Assembly (NCBI GenBank): GCA_022494885.1
Contig: JAGVSM010004908.1
Location: 186,001 to 250,000 of the forward strand
Direction: 5' to 3'
From: Micrasema longulum
Lineage: Eukaryota > Arthropoda > Insecta > Trichoptera > Brachycentridae
DNA length: 64,000 nt
Below the pieces are notes generated by a model that worked only from the letters and a program-made list of their open reading frames with translations, did no database searches and was not told where the DNA came from. The first letter of the stretch is position 1, and each line of letters begins with the position of its first letter. The position numbers were made by a program, and so were the translations under genes. Below are positions 1-10,250 of the stretch, piece by piece.

Positions 1-314
1 GTCAATCCTTCCATTTGTTGATTTTAGTGAAGTTAAAGAGCTGAAACCTTTATTGTTGTGAAGAGATTCATCTGACTGAATTATTTCACATACTAGGCAA
101 CGCCTGAAAACAATTTTTCAATTTTTAAACTTCTTCTTGGACCAGTTGGTTTCATTACAATATTTGAGTTTGTCCAAATGTTCATAGACAAAAGACTGAT
201 TTCACCCCCTCGGGGGTCACTAAGATTAGTGATAAGATAGATAATCTAAATGACCCCGAAGTGGGTGAAATCCAGTCTTTTGTCTATGAACATTTGGACA
301 AACTCAAATATTAT
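1..314 (+). repeat. 384-bp repeat family, copy 1, foldback end
   Basis: The first ~235 bases match the second half of the 384-bp monomer seen at 44.43-44.82 kb. From about 246 to 314 the terminal segment recurs in inverted orientation, so bases 160-314 can fold on themselves: CCAAATGTTCATAGAC on the left faces GTCTATGAACATTTGG on the right. The left end lies outside the window. No coding is seen. Confidence 0.8.
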
Positions 315-1740
315 TCTATTTTCTGCTAAAAACAGCCAGGGCCCCTATTACAATGGGAAGTTAAAAAAGTTATTTATTTAATAAATGAATTTATTTTGTT
401 TTATTTGGGAAACCAACAGGCTCTACATACATATTTATAGTAAACAAACAGATATAGTGTAGAAACTCAGAACTAATAACAGATTTCCACAAAGTATACA
501 CAGGTAGTAATGGAAATATAACATATTAAATAAATACATATAAGTTTATACATATAAAAATGTTATTTTCATGTACTCAATATTTATTTTTCAATAATAA
601 AATATTTTTTAATCAAGAACTGTAAGATATTGTAAATTGGGCGGGATTAGGCGGGACAAGGATGCTTGAGGGAGATGTACATATTTATTATTATAATGTC
701 TACCAAGTTACATAATGCATTTTTAGTGTAAATTTTTAATCTGACAGGGTGATGTTTGTGTGTTCTATGTCTTTAAATTTTGTATTGTACATCTGTACAT
801 CAAGTTTGAATTGTTATCTTCGACTGCTAAAGAAAAACCAATATTTGTGTACATAAATTAGTATATTTGCATGAAAATTTAAAATATCTTCGTCGGTAAC
901 CTATAATTAAACATGTTCAGAAGAAAAAATTGTATGCATATTCTGCTTTTCATATAGAAAACTTAATTTTACTTTGTAATTTTACCTTCAAGGTAACGCT
1001 GTTATTTGCCTAAATGTCAATGTGCTGGACAATTATGCAAATATAAAAATTACTTAAACGTTTTTTATCAATATTTATAAGTATTTTAGTTGTTTTCATT
1101 TTTTTTAAATTTTTAACACTTTTCATTTTTGTAACCGTTGCATAATGTAGCAATTTGATATACGTAAACCATTTTTTTCTTATATTTTCTATCTAGGATT
1201 TATAACATTATTTTCCATACATTTTTAGCGTATGAAGTCTCATTTAATAAAAAAAAACACCAAAAAAATGCAATAAAGAGTAAAAATAGTACAAACACAA
1301 TAATATATGCATGTTTTCTTAATCATTAACACCAAATAGAGTACGAAAAAACTGTATTAAATATTGAGTCAGGAAAGGCGATATTGATGACACAAGAAAA
1401 TGACAAAATTTACATTTTGGAAAAAATACAATCTGTTAAAAAATCTCACTATCCAAAAATGTTTATTTATTATCGGTCAAAGCCAATAAGTACAAATTGT
1501 ATAATTAAAAAGTGACAAAACATAAGATACATATTATGAATCTTACATACAAGGAATAATATGTGTAAGTTGAATCAACTACAATATTTAATTTAAACCT
1601 ACTGTATTAATTTCTTGATTCAATTGAAATTTAAATTATTTTTTAACTGGTTTTTACTTAAGCATTTTTCATTTTCCTATAAAATCAGGCATTTTAGGCA
1701 CCCTGAATAGGTATCTCTTAATTTTGAAATGGCTACTCTC
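315..1740. other. AT-rich stretch, no gene seen
   Basis: Low-complexity AT-rich sequence with many A and T runs. Bases 375-445 resemble the 3' end of a minus-strand LINE (a short unique segment followed by TTTATTTTGTTTTATTT), but this is weak. A pyrimidine tract ending in CTATCTAG near 1197 looks like a splice acceptor but no exon follows. Confidence 0.5.
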
Positions 1741-1779
1741 TTTGCCGCTCAATTTGTTTTCCGCTTATTTTTCTTACAC

Positions 1780-1870
1780 CTCCTAGGTGTAGTGGTTAGC
1801 GCTTTGAATACCATGCCATATGTCCTGTGTAAAATATTAATCTGTTTTGATAAAATTCCCTGAAAAGTTA
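1780..1870 (+). mobile_element. SINE-A fragment, tRNA-like head
   Basis: The motif TAGGTGTAGTGGTTAGCGC is a tRNA-like A-box region of the kind that opens the SINE-A copies elsewhere in the window (7.55, 63.35 kb). The B-box half is not recognisable, so this is a decayed 5' fragment. Confidence 0.45.
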
Positions 1871-2840
1871 AACCTGGCTACGAAAAAAAAATGTAGCGCC
1901 AGCATAACACCCATTTTCCTCTAAAAATTCGAATCGTGGCACCCCCCTCGGGAGCAAAACCAAAAAAATTAAAACTTTTGAGAAAAGATGTCTCAGAATC
2001 TATTCCTCATTCTGCTCGAGGTCAAGCAGTGGCGAGCAGTAATTTATTTTATAGGTAATCTACAAAAAATGGCCATTTATTTGTACCTACTTATAAGCAC
2101 ATAAAATATAAGTAATATAATTATAAATGGCTATTTTTTCTTAAATTTTGTGGAAATTTACTCATGACACAATTATTATTAACTTAGCGATATACGTAGC
2201 TTTATTCTTCACTATTTTATTTGCAACACGTACAAATATTTATTTAAAAATACTACAATGACATTCAGCAGATATTTCCACTATGATTGAAATGTCAGCA
2301 CTAAGCACTGGCCGATTCCTTTTAAAATTTATAACCCTGAATACGGTCACTTCGAACGCCACATGTCGTATGTGATGTCAACGGTATTCTATCAAAGAAA
2401 AATAGTCCTTCAGAAATAATGTTCGATATACTAGTTTCCAAATAGAGAATCTTCAAATAATATTTGTAATCTGCAAGTTTGTTTTAGTACTGGAAAAATG
2501 CGACGAAGTTAAAGACGTAAAATATCGTGTACTTTTTTGTATGGAGGAATAAGCTGAGGTAATCGGCTAGTTTTATCGTTCACTGAAAACGGGCTGGGCG
2601 CCTTTTATATATATTTTTTTGTAGGAAGATATAAGCGGCGGTGGTGATTTATAATAAATAATTATTATTTTATTTATTTTCTCGTAAATAAAGTTACTAT
2701 AAATCATTATTATAGAAAGTCAGATATAATAGTGAGCTGTGCATAATTGCTTATTTAGACGATTCGCCCCTAGGAAACGGTTGGCTTGACCATAGCGGAT
2801 ACATCCTAAGAACCTTAACTAGGGTTGCCTACTTTATAAG
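1871..2840. other. AT-rich stretch, no gene seen
   Basis: No stop-free stretch of note, no repeat shared with other parts of the window and no RNA gene was recognised. Confidence 0.5.
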
Positions 2841-2844
2841 GCAT

Positions 2845-3020
2845 CGGGTTCTCGACGTCCTGGACGTCCGCTGCTGACTGTTCGTTGGCAATTCATGTCA
2901 GAACTACGGGATGCGAACCTGACTTGGAAAACTACATAGGTACTGGCAGCCGCCAGAGATGCCTGGAGGATTTTTGTGGACACCATATGTTCCAACTAGG
3001 GAGCGGACAAGGAATGGTGA
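2845..3020 (+). pseudogene. RTE-like LINE ORF2 C-terminal relic
   Basis: Reading plus-strand codons in phase with the ATG near 2895 gives a basic segment SRRPGRPLLTVRWQFM, then DANLTWKTT, an in-frame TAG, AAARDAWRIFVDTICSN and another TAG. The order GRP...RW...L.W...A.DR..WR is the known C-terminal tail of many RTE-type reverse transcriptase proteins in animals. It would have been the last part of a non-LTR retrotransposon polymerase. Two internal stops and the absence of any upstream RT domain make it a dead 5'-truncated copy. Clade assignment is from remembered family motifs, not a search. Confidence 0.6.
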
Positions 3021-3815
3021 TTCCAAAACGAGTCAAATAAATATTTTTAATTTTTAAATGTCCAGTTACTTTAAGCAAAATTTAAATCAGTAGAATCATT
3101 ACAATTTATAACTTCTTTTTTACTTGAAACCATTATTTGAACAGATTTTAGATTGTTTCTTCTCGGGTTTCGTTAATTTATAACATCCGGTTAGTTTTTC
3201 GCATGATTTCACTGGACCGATTTAAAACTGAAATCCCGACCGTGTTAATGGAAAGTAAAAATCTTTCTACCCTTATTTTGAGTAATGACTCAAATGCCCG
3301 CAAGGGACGAAAGATAATTAAACATACATCATCATCATCGTTTCCTTATTAGAATTTAATGTTGCATAGGGCATTCACAGTTAAAGCACTCACTCCATAT
3401 ATCCGAAAACCGTTTGAAAACCTTGATGTTTAGCTCTCTCTCTACATCGGTTTTGTTAATACTAAAAATGACAATAAACATGTCACTTATAAAAAAAACA
3501 ATTTAATCAAACGAAAATTAAATACAAGAAACAAATGAAAATACTAGGAACACAATTATTATAACCTGGGCATTATACCTTATTGTTCGATTAATTGATC
3601 GAATAAAATATTTTGTGTAAAAGTTGTATTAAAATAATTGGTTCGACTTTCATTAACTCTTTTAGTCCGGGTATTTTTTCCCGTACATACCAAAATCAAA
3701 AAGCGGCATATTTTTTAAATTACTGATACATATACTTAAATATGTCTATTTTTTTTGCTTAAGTTGGTACTCTAGTTTGACAATTGTTTCCGGCTGGATT
3801 GTTTGTTTTTTTGTT
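3021..3815. other. No gene seen
   Basis: AT-rich sequence with a short CAT repeat near 3325-3342. No recognisable coding, RNA gene or shared repeat. Confidence 0.5.
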
Positions 3816-3819
3816 CGTC

Positions 3820-3892
3820 ATTCTTCTAAATCATCATTTTATCCATATCCGCATCCTCGCATCCACTGGTGCACAGAGCACTGAATTGACTT
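3820..3892 (-). mobile_element. SINE-A 3' end fragment
   Basis: Reverse complement of the SINE-A 3' end: the CACTGGTGCACAGAG block and the adjacent CATC-rich tail correspond to the CTATGCACCACTGGGTA and ATGATGATG ends of copies at 7.55-7.79 and 63.85 kb. Confidence 0.5.
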
Positions 3893-4048
3893 ATTTGTTT
3901 AGATGGTAAATTAAGAGAGAAACTAAAATTTATTTGCTAGTGTAACACTATGATTAATTACTAATTGATAATTAAACTTAATTTACCTAAATTAAATTTA
4001 TCTACATAATACACAAATTGATAATATCTATTCCTAATAGCATTTCGT

Positions 4049-4355
4049 TTGAAAAGTGGAGATGCTTTCGGCTTTTCGGAGACTTTCTTGCTACTCAATA
4101 AACCTTTTTACAGCTTTAAAGTAAATGTTGTTTTGAGTTGTGGTCAGTCTCGCCTTAGAAATCCTGAAATCACCTCCACTTTTCGTGCCGTAACTGTGAA
4201 AATCTTTTTTCAATTTTATATTTTTCATGGTGTATCCAGAAAGCAGTCCGCTTTTTAACTTGTACTTAAATTTTATCGTATCTCGATCAATTTTTTTACA
4301 TAATACATACAAAGGGTAAGGTGATCAGTCTTTTGACCTAATAAAGTTCATCTGA
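4049..4355. repeat. Small inverted repeat and SINE-A scrap
   Basis: GAAAAGTGGAGATG near 4050 faces its near-complement CACCTCCACTTTTC near 4170, giving a ~130-bp foldback. At about 4315-4350 the motif AAGGTGATCAGTCTTTTG resembles the inner 3' part of SINE-A (TCTGATCACCTTACC) in reverse. The small ORFs here show no codon structure that I trust. Confidence 0.35.
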
Positions 4356-4381
4356 AATCAAGTAAGTGACACCATAGCTCT

Positions 4382-4772
4382 TTCAGGGCACTGCAGATTC
4401 AACGTCTTCGAATTCTGTCGTTTCCAGGTTGCAGAACTAAGTTTGCACAGATACACTCTTTCCATGTTGGTCCAAGATCTTTTAATCTCCTACCCAAGGA
4501 AATACAAAATATAGAATCCCTTCCAAAGTTTAAAGCGGCTTTGAGGACTTGGATCAGCATGGAAAATACAGATATACACCTATTGTGAAAGAGTCGTACA
4601 ACAGCATATTCTAAACTTTGATGTCTTAATTACATTGTTTATGTCATTTTCCTGTTATTTCTGTGTGATTTTTAATGGCATTGTCATATTTGTGTTTGTA
4701 TACCAAAAAAAATCACCAAAAACAATAAAAAAGGAATGGCCCACGCTCAGACGTTTAAGTCTTTGTGGGCAT
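4382..4772 (+). pseudogene. Jockey-like LINE ORF2 C-terminus and 3' UTR
   Basis: A stop-free frame without a start codon runs from 4382 to the TGA at 4586-4588. It reads HSFHVGPRSFNLLPKEIQN and then ESLPKFKAALRTW, matching the C-terminal pattern of jockey-group reverse transcriptases (RxFNxLPxEI..I..LxxFKxxLRxW). This segment lies after the catalytic RT domain, which is absent, so the insertion is 5'-truncated. Downstream lies a short 3' UTR ending in a strong stem-loop at 4739-4770, followed by AT-rich sequence. The open frame suggests a relatively young copy. The clade call is inferred from the motif only. Confidence 0.65.
4739..4770 (+). promoter_or_regulatory. Stem-loop at LINE 3' end
   Basis: GCCCAC at the left pairs with GTGGGC at the right, and AGAC pairs with GTCT inside, around a GTTTAA loop region. 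It sits at the 3' end of the preceding LINE fragment. Some LINE reverse transcriptases recognise a 3' UTR hairpin, so that role is possible here but is inference. Confidence 0.45.
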
Positions 4773-4935
4773 TTTTTCCAAATTTATGGCTATGTTTATT
4801 TTTAGAATATGTATTTTTTCTCTTTTTCTCTTCTAATGTTTAATAAATATAATGTATAAAATATGTAATTTAATACATGCATAATATGTAACAGTATGGA
4901 AAAATAAACAAAAAAAAAAAAAAAAAAACAAACAC

Positions 4936-5345
4936 TTTGATAGAATGAACCTTTCTGAAACTTTAAGATGTAGGATCTGCAGTGCAGATGAGGAAACACC
5001 TATACACATTCTATGTGGATGTGATGCTTTCCATCATAAAAGGAGCCTCATCCTCGGGGGACCAATGGTCCACCTGAAGATGTTAAAGAGCTCGCCCCTT
5101 ACCTAATAGCCCGATATTTAAACAAAATGAGGGGGAGATTTAGAAAAATGTAAACTCTCGCCTTCCACGCTTTTCATAGACCTGGCCTTGGAGGACGAGA
5201 ACTATTCACGGGGACCCATCGCAATAGGTTTTTACAGGTTGCAAAAACGTTAGAAGCTTGTATAGCACTAACCCCCACTACTAAAAATAAGAATAAAGTA
5301 ATACGTCATACGCTTCACGTCCCAATCCAGGAACAATAAAATATT
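4936..5345 (+). pseudogene. R1/I-like LINE ORF2 C-terminal zinc-knuckle relic
   Basis: Just after a poly(A) run at about 4911-4928, the plus strand reads LRCRICSADEETPIHILCGC followed by DAFHHKRSLILGG. This has the Cx2C...Hx4C spacing of the C-terminal knuckle found after the RNase H/RT part of R1-, I- and LOA-type ORF2 proteins. A frameshift near 5060 moves to PPEDVKELAPYLIARYLNKM, ending at TAA 5151-5153. The remainder to about 5345 is probably 3' UTR. No RT domain is present, so this is a truncated dead copy. The adjoining poly(A) may be the tail of an older insertion. Confidence 0.6.
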
Positions 5346-5369
5346 ACGGTGGATAACCATCTTTAAAAC

Positions 5370-5465
5370 CAGTGTTAGCTACACAACCTCTCTGCCAGGA
5401 ATCTATCCCAGAACCTCAAGAATGGTAGGTGGACACGCCAACCAATTTTCCGAGTATTCTTTTAT
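5370..5465 (-). mobile_element. SINE-A fragment, tRNA-like head
   Basis: On the minus strand the sequence reads as a tRNA-like A-box block (TTGGTTGGCGTGTCC) followed by a decayed B box (GGGATAGATTCCTGG), as in the copies at 9.45 and 63.36 kb. It joins directly to the LINE remnant upstream. Confidence 0.55.
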
Positions 5466-6060
5466 TACAAACAGAACACAATGAAGATTTATTTATGTTC
5501 ACAGAAATTTATTCGGGTCTGAAAGGTTTGAAACTTAATTCTTGATCAATCACTTTCCAGTGACTTACAATAGGCACTTTTTTCTTTAGAGATCACAAGC
5601 TTGTAATTTTATTACATGTACTTATTCCAAGCAACAGCGGAAAGTATAAAAAATAAACACAAAACACGTTTCTATTTATATTATAAAACATTGAAAAAAA
5701 CTAATTGACTATGTTGACTTACTAACCGACTGAGATAGATTTAGCTCAAGTGAAATTTCTGAAATACTAGATGAAATTTTTGAAACATGCGTTGTAAATC
5801 CACTTCTGATTCTCTCACTATGGTTGCAACGACTGCGTAACATGTGATGTTAACGACCATATCTCCTTTTGTCCTAGATTTCCCACTTCCTTCATTCTTA
5901 AAAACTTTGTTTTTTTTTGTTTGTGTAAGAAACTATTCAAGACCGTTATGTTTAAAATTTGCTGTGAAATATTTGGTTATAAAGATTTAAGACTTGTTTT
6001 GCTACTTTGTGGTTATGAATATGAACTTTAAAAAAAAGGAAGCATCACTTTAGTTTTTAA
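5466..6060. other. No gene seen
   Basis: AT-rich sequence without recognisable coding, RNA gene or repeat shared elsewhere in the window. Confidence 0.45.
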
Positions 6061-6795
6061 TGACGAAGTTCAGTGTTTTTCAAATGTTTTTTTGTATTTC
6101 TGAAATTACTCCGCGTGTGACATTTTACGTTATCTTCCGCTTATTCTCTGTCAGTTCGGCCGATTGGTTCGTTATCCGGAAATATTTCACAACTCTCTTA
6201 TAATTAGTTGTTTCATATTTATTTATTTATTTATACTTTTACATTGTTTGCAATTTTTTTTATACGGAATAATGTTACATTTTACAAAATGTGAAACATG
6301 CCTTAAATTAGTTGTTTAACAAAGTTAACATAATAATAATTAAAAAAAACGTAATTAATCTTATTAACCTAAATATCATTTACATAATAAACAATATAAA
6401 ATAAAATATTCATAAAAAATATAACCAATTTATATAGACCAAATTTCATAAATAGTACACACATTTTACCTATTTGGCTTGATCCACTCATCGATCCGTG
6501 CGCAACCCACCTCCACTATCCATTTCTTAATAGCAATTTTATATTGTTAGTACTAACTTATTCTCCTTATGGATAATGGAAGTAGACTGTACACTATAAA
6601 CGAGTAGTTGGCCAATTCTCTTTGACCTACCTACCTACCTACTAGTGACGTTGTTCAAAGTAATTTGTTATTTTTTTTTTTATTATTTTTTTTTCATACC
6701 TACAACTATTGCCGATTAATGTTCTTATTTTTACCGCGCGCAAGAAAACATTTTTGTATCTAATTTCCCGTCGGGCTCAAATTCCTCATGGAGTT
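6061..6795 (-). mobile_element. MITE-400 copy, split by an insertion
   Basis: Bases 6061-6212 and 6710-6795 match the two ends of the ~400-bp TIR element seen whole at 26.25 and 53.45 kb. Shared markers are GAAGTTCAGTG at one end, CTCCGCGTGTGA, GTTCGTTATCCGGA, and then TTTTTACCGCGCGCAAGAAA with CAAATTCCTCAT at the other end. About 500 bp of unrelated AT-rich DNA separates the halves. Confidence 0.7.
6213..6709 (-). mobile_element. Probable LINE 3' end inserted in MITE-400
   Basis: The insert begins with an ATTTATTTATTTATTTAT run, which on the minus strand is the AAAT-type tail typical of non-LTR elements. It interrupts an otherwise recognisable MITE. No coding domain was recognised in it. 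Confidence 0.4.
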
Positions 6796-7548
6796 GTAAA
6801 AACTCCTAGGAATATAATTAATTTGTACTATTCTTTGCTATATACTAAATAAATAAATATTATTTGTATTTTGGAGATCCTTATTATGTTTGTTACTCTT
6901 ACTCTATTAATATATATATATTTTTTTTAATTTTTAACTATATTTTTAACTGTGTTTTTACAAAAAAAAAATGTTTTTACTATGTTTACTAACCTTTTTC
7001 TAAAAATATTGTTTTTTATATGTCTTTTCTTCGTATTATTATAGTTTTTATGTTTTGACTGTCTTAGAACAGGGTTTTTAACCCTAGTTGAACTCTTAAA
7101 GCATCTTTATATGGATGCATAATTTTATGCATATGATATTTATTTTATTTTATTTTATTCAGAAAACATACAGTCATACGTCATAAATATTAAAAAGAAA
7201 AATATTTAAACATAAAAAGACCAATTAAGTTTTCATAAATTATGCAAAAGATATAAACATTAAATGTGACAAAAAAATAAATAAATAAAAATTTCAAGTG
7301 AGAAAAGAATAATTCACATTTTCGTTTTCCATGGAGGTAATAAATTAAAATAAATAAAATTACCGAATGCACACTCCGAGCCATCCACGCATACACACAT
7401 GAACACACATATAATACATACACAAACATATACATTACATGCGGCACATATACATAGCATAAACCACTCAAGATGCACATTCAGCAACTATCCCAAATAA
7501 TCGACCCCATGAAGAAATTTTCTGTATAAATGCAACGATATGATAATA
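6796..7548. other. AT-rich stretch, no gene seen
   Basis: Contains a TTTTA repeat at about 7139-7162, which could be the tail of a minus-strand LINE. The 96-codon minus-strand ORF at 7190-7480 lies over a TG/CA-rich low-complexity tract and was not accepted as a gene. Confidence 0.45.
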
Positions 7549-7792
7549 TGTCGGCCTCGTGGTGTAATGGTCAGTGCGTTTGCCTACAATACATAAATAT
7601 TTATTTAAAAATGTGGTTTTACACTAGAATATTTAATAGTCTCTGGACTGGTACCTGAAGCGCAAGACTGATCATCTTACCTTTATGTAACAAAAATTTT
7701 CAAGATACGCTGCAATTGGTGTACTATTTCAGTATCCTATGCACCATTCGGTGCGGAAAGAGAATAAATATGATGATGATGATACGATAATA
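7549..7792 (+). mobile_element. SINE-A copy with ATG-repeat tail
   Basis: It begins with GGCCTCGTGGTGTAATGGTC, a tRNA-like A-box head, then a body containing GGACTGGTACCTGAAGCG, TCTGATC and CCTATGCACCATTCGGTGC, and ends in a GATGATGATGAT microsatellite. The same order of blocks occurs at 43.69-43.98 kb and 63.24-63.89 kb. Tail type and A box indicate a tRNA-derived SINE. Confidence 0.7.
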
Positions 7793-7844
7793 AATAAATA
7801 AAAATCAACATCGTTTTTCTATAAGTAGTTTTTCTATAGGCAAG

Positions 7845-8165
7845 TATTCTGGGTGCAAGCGGATGAAGAAAACAACTCAGCGCGTGATATAAAACCAGAA
7901 CCTTTAATGAGCGTTTTCGACTCGATGACTACTCTAAGGTGAAAATCCTGAAAATAGAAATTTAATGGAGACAAGTTTACTTCTTAGTGCTAAACATATT
8001 TGAGGTATCAGGTTCGACGTATAATATTTGTTTTACTGGCAATATTACAATCCAATATTTCACTGTCAATGGACTGGCACCTGAAACGTAAGTCTGATCA
8101 CCTTACCTTCGTATAATATATGATCAAAATACACTTTATTTAGCGTACCAATATGGTTGATATTC
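7845..8165 (+). mobile_element. SINE-A copy, decayed
   Basis: It starts with GCGGATGAAGAAAACA, followed by AAACCAGAACC, ACTCGATGACTACTCT, GTGAAAATCCTGAAAAT, a remnant B box (AGGTTCGA) and GGACTGGCACCTGAAACG. These blocks match the 63.24 kb copy in order, so this is a longer form of the same SINE with an extra 5' module. Confidence 0.6.
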
Positions 8166-8198
8166 GAAAGTCATTGACAAAAATTAATGATATACAAT

Positions 8199-8825
8199 GC
8201 TTTTATACTTGCACACTTTGTATATGGATTAATAATATGGTCGCAACGTAGTAAACAGATGCAAGAATCAATACAAAGAACAATGAATAAAGCACTTAAA
8301 GTAACATTTAATATTAATAAATAAACTAGAACCACAGATTTATTTAGAATAACAAAAATGCTCAATCTAGAGGAATTGATCTACACAGAAAAAATAAAAA
8401 TGATATTTAAGATGAAAAAGAATAAAACAAAGACAAATATTAAATTAAATTTTAACTACGATACACATAAAATAAACACTAGAGCATTAAATAATTTAAC
8501 TTGCGAACAACCTAGGACCAACAGAAAAAGAAACAGTTTTTTGGATAGAGCAATAAATTTTTACAATTCACTTTTTAATGATCTAAAAAATATACAAAAC
8601 ATGTACGTACTTAAAAAACACCTAAATAAAACAGTTCTTACAGCCCGTGTGACGAGTGATATGTGATGTTATTTTATCGAATTTTTATTTAAACTATTGG
8701 GTTATTATATATACTATCCCCTCGTACCAGCACTTTTGTTGATTGGGAATATTTCGTACAAATAAAATATGTAATATAATGTAATATGTAAAATTTAAAA
8801 ACCTTGTTTTTTGTTATAAATAAAT
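8199..8825 (+). pseudogene. Jockey-like LINE ORF2 C-terminus
   Basis: Starting at 8199 the plus strand reads AFILAHFVYGLIIWSQ, then a QxSIQRTMNKALKV segment, one TAA at 8322-8324, and continues in the same frame through the ATG at 8358 to a stop at 8664-8666. This is the post-catalytic thumb/C-terminal region of a jockey-group reverse transcriptase (LIYPHLxYGIxIWG...Q...NKAL, then FLDRAINFYNSL). The 102-codon ORF at 8358-8666 is therefore the second half of this fragment and not an independent gene. The 3' UTR runs to a TATAAATAAATAAG tail near 8825. The RT catalytic domain is missing. Confidence 0.65.
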
Positions 8826-8904
8826 AAGTGTTTTTTTATATTTATAACTCTGTTTTTTGTTTTTCTCCCCAAAAGCCCCATGAGTGGTTATAAATACACA
8901 ACAT

Positions 8905-9040
8905 ACCCCTATTTGCACCCTAGTGTACATAGAGCACTGTATTGGTATTTCAAATACAGCGTATATAGATCATCTAAAGGTAAGGTGCTCAGCTTTACGT
9001 CTTAGGTCCCAGTTCAGAAACATGAAACATTCCATTGAAA
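8905..9040 (-). mobile_element. SINE-A 3' half
   Basis: Reverse complement of the SINE-A 3' body: CACCCTAGTGTACATAGAGC, AAGGTAAGGTGCTCAG and GTCCCAGTTCAGAAACATG correspond in order to blocks in the plus copies at 7.6 and 63.8 kb. Confidence 0.55.
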
Positions 9041-9134
9041 GTCACCCAATTACCCCGAATGTATTTGAGAGATCTTGTTGCCTCTTTTAAGAATCGGACA
9101 TTGCAGAAACAATGAATTTTTTACCTTCAATGAA

Positions 9135-9358
9135 CGGTTAATTACATTTTTTATTTTTAACTTTTTTGTTCAGAAGGGATTCGCGTTTTAGGAAAACAGA
9201 TAAGAAAGTAAAGATATGGAAGGAATTTATGAATATTACACTACAACACCCAGACCAATTGATAAAAATATTTGTTCGATTTTTCCTTGCAACTGGCCGA
9301 AATCGAACCCGTGACGCCAGTTTCAAAGTTAACTGCCTAACCAACTACGCCACGGCAC
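9135..9358 (-). mobile_element. SINE-B copy
   Basis: On the minus strand a tRNA-like head GGTGCCGTGGCGTAGTTGG is followed by a B box GGGTTCGATTTCGG, CCAGTTGCAAG, and a body with GGTCTGGGTGTTGTAGTG and CTTCCATATC. The same order occurs in the plus-strand copy at 32.01-32.23 kb. The 3' part of this copy differs and lacks a clean poly(A). Confidence 0.75.
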
Positions 9359-9404
9359 CTGCCTATTTGAGTTTACATTTGCTGCTTTCGACTTTCGATG
9401 CCAC

Positions 9405-9635
9405 TAATCAATACTTTATTTCTACGTTACCAGGAATCGAACCCGGTACCTTAAGCATGGCAAGGAAACGCGCCAACTACTACACCAGAAAGCGGAATTC
9501 TATATTGAATTTCCATTTCAAGAATTTTTACCTGAGAGTAGCCATCAAGTCGAAAGCACTCGTTCAGGATTCTCACTCTATTTCAAACACAGAACTGTAT
9601 TCGTGATCCGCCCGGACACACGGAAAATAAATAAA
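9405..9635 (-). mobile_element. SINE-A copy, long form
   Basis: On the minus strand it reads GTCCGGGCGGATCACG, a CTCAGGTAAAAATTC module, an A box (TGGTGTAGTAGTTGG) and a well-kept B box (CCGGGTTCGATTCCTGG). The long open frame across 9166-9606 simply spans SINE-B and SINE-A and is not a gene. Confidence 0.7.
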
Positions 9636-10085
9636 CAAACGAAATTATTAAAATTATTTACTTTATTTAACCAAACAATTAAGTTAATAAAACTATGAAT
9701 AATTCATAAACCCAATTAAGTTCCGAGTAACTCACACAAATAGTAGGGCTTCTTGGAAATTTCAGGTTTCGCCTAAGACAATATAATATTGTACAATCTG
9801 TGGATTGGAGGGTCGCTTAATTATTTATAATTTTACTTAGCTACTGTTGACTCTCGTGAAGGGATGTCACTCCATAATTAAACCAATATTTGACTACCCC
9901 CGAACGAAGGGTAGAGATGAAAAAAAAAACGTTTTCAGACGAAAAAGACAACCGACTATTTTCATCACTATATTATATAAGAGTACCCGAGCTTCTAAAC
10001 AAAAAAATCCGGTGGTAGAACCTACTTAAACCTGAGGAAAAGGGTCAATTATAGTATATATCAATATGGTAGTTTTCTACATTAA
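9636..10085. other. No gene seen
   Basis: AT-rich sequence; a 60-codon ORF at 9847-10029 has no recognisable features. Confidence 0.4.
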
Positions 10086-10090
10086 AGCAC

Positions 10091-10250
10091 AATGGAGTTC
10101 TAGTGCAAACCCTAATGTATGGGAGCGAAGTATAGAATTGGAGAAATAATTATGAAAGTAGGTTGAATGCTGTCGAAATGCGATCTCTCAGACGAATTTG
10201 TGGTAAAACGATGTATCATAGGTGCACTAATGTCGAGATAAATATGTGTA
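10091..10250 (+). pseudogene. LINE ORF2 C-terminal relic (YGSE motif)
   Basis: The plus strand reads NGVLVQTLMYGSEV, a TAG, then NWRNNYESRLNAVEMRSLRR and ICGKTMYHRC. LMYGSExW..........R..A.EMR.LR.+ICG is a common post-catalytic signature of insect non-LTR reverse transcriptases. The stop replaces the expected tryptophan of YGSExW. Only about 50 codons survive and the sequence around them is AT-rich, so this is a small dead fragment. Confidence 0.65.

Noticed and set aside
7190..7480. 96-codon ORF rich in Tyr, Val, Cys
   Set aside because: Antisense to a CA/TG-rich low-complexity tract; no family features.
8358..8666. 102-codon ORF as an independent gene
   Set aside because: The same frame continues upstream through one TAA into a recognisable LINE ORF2 segment, so it is part of that relic.
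9166..9606. 146-codon ORF
   Set aside because: It runs across two SINEs on the opposite strand (SINE-B and SINE-A), so the open frame is accidental.
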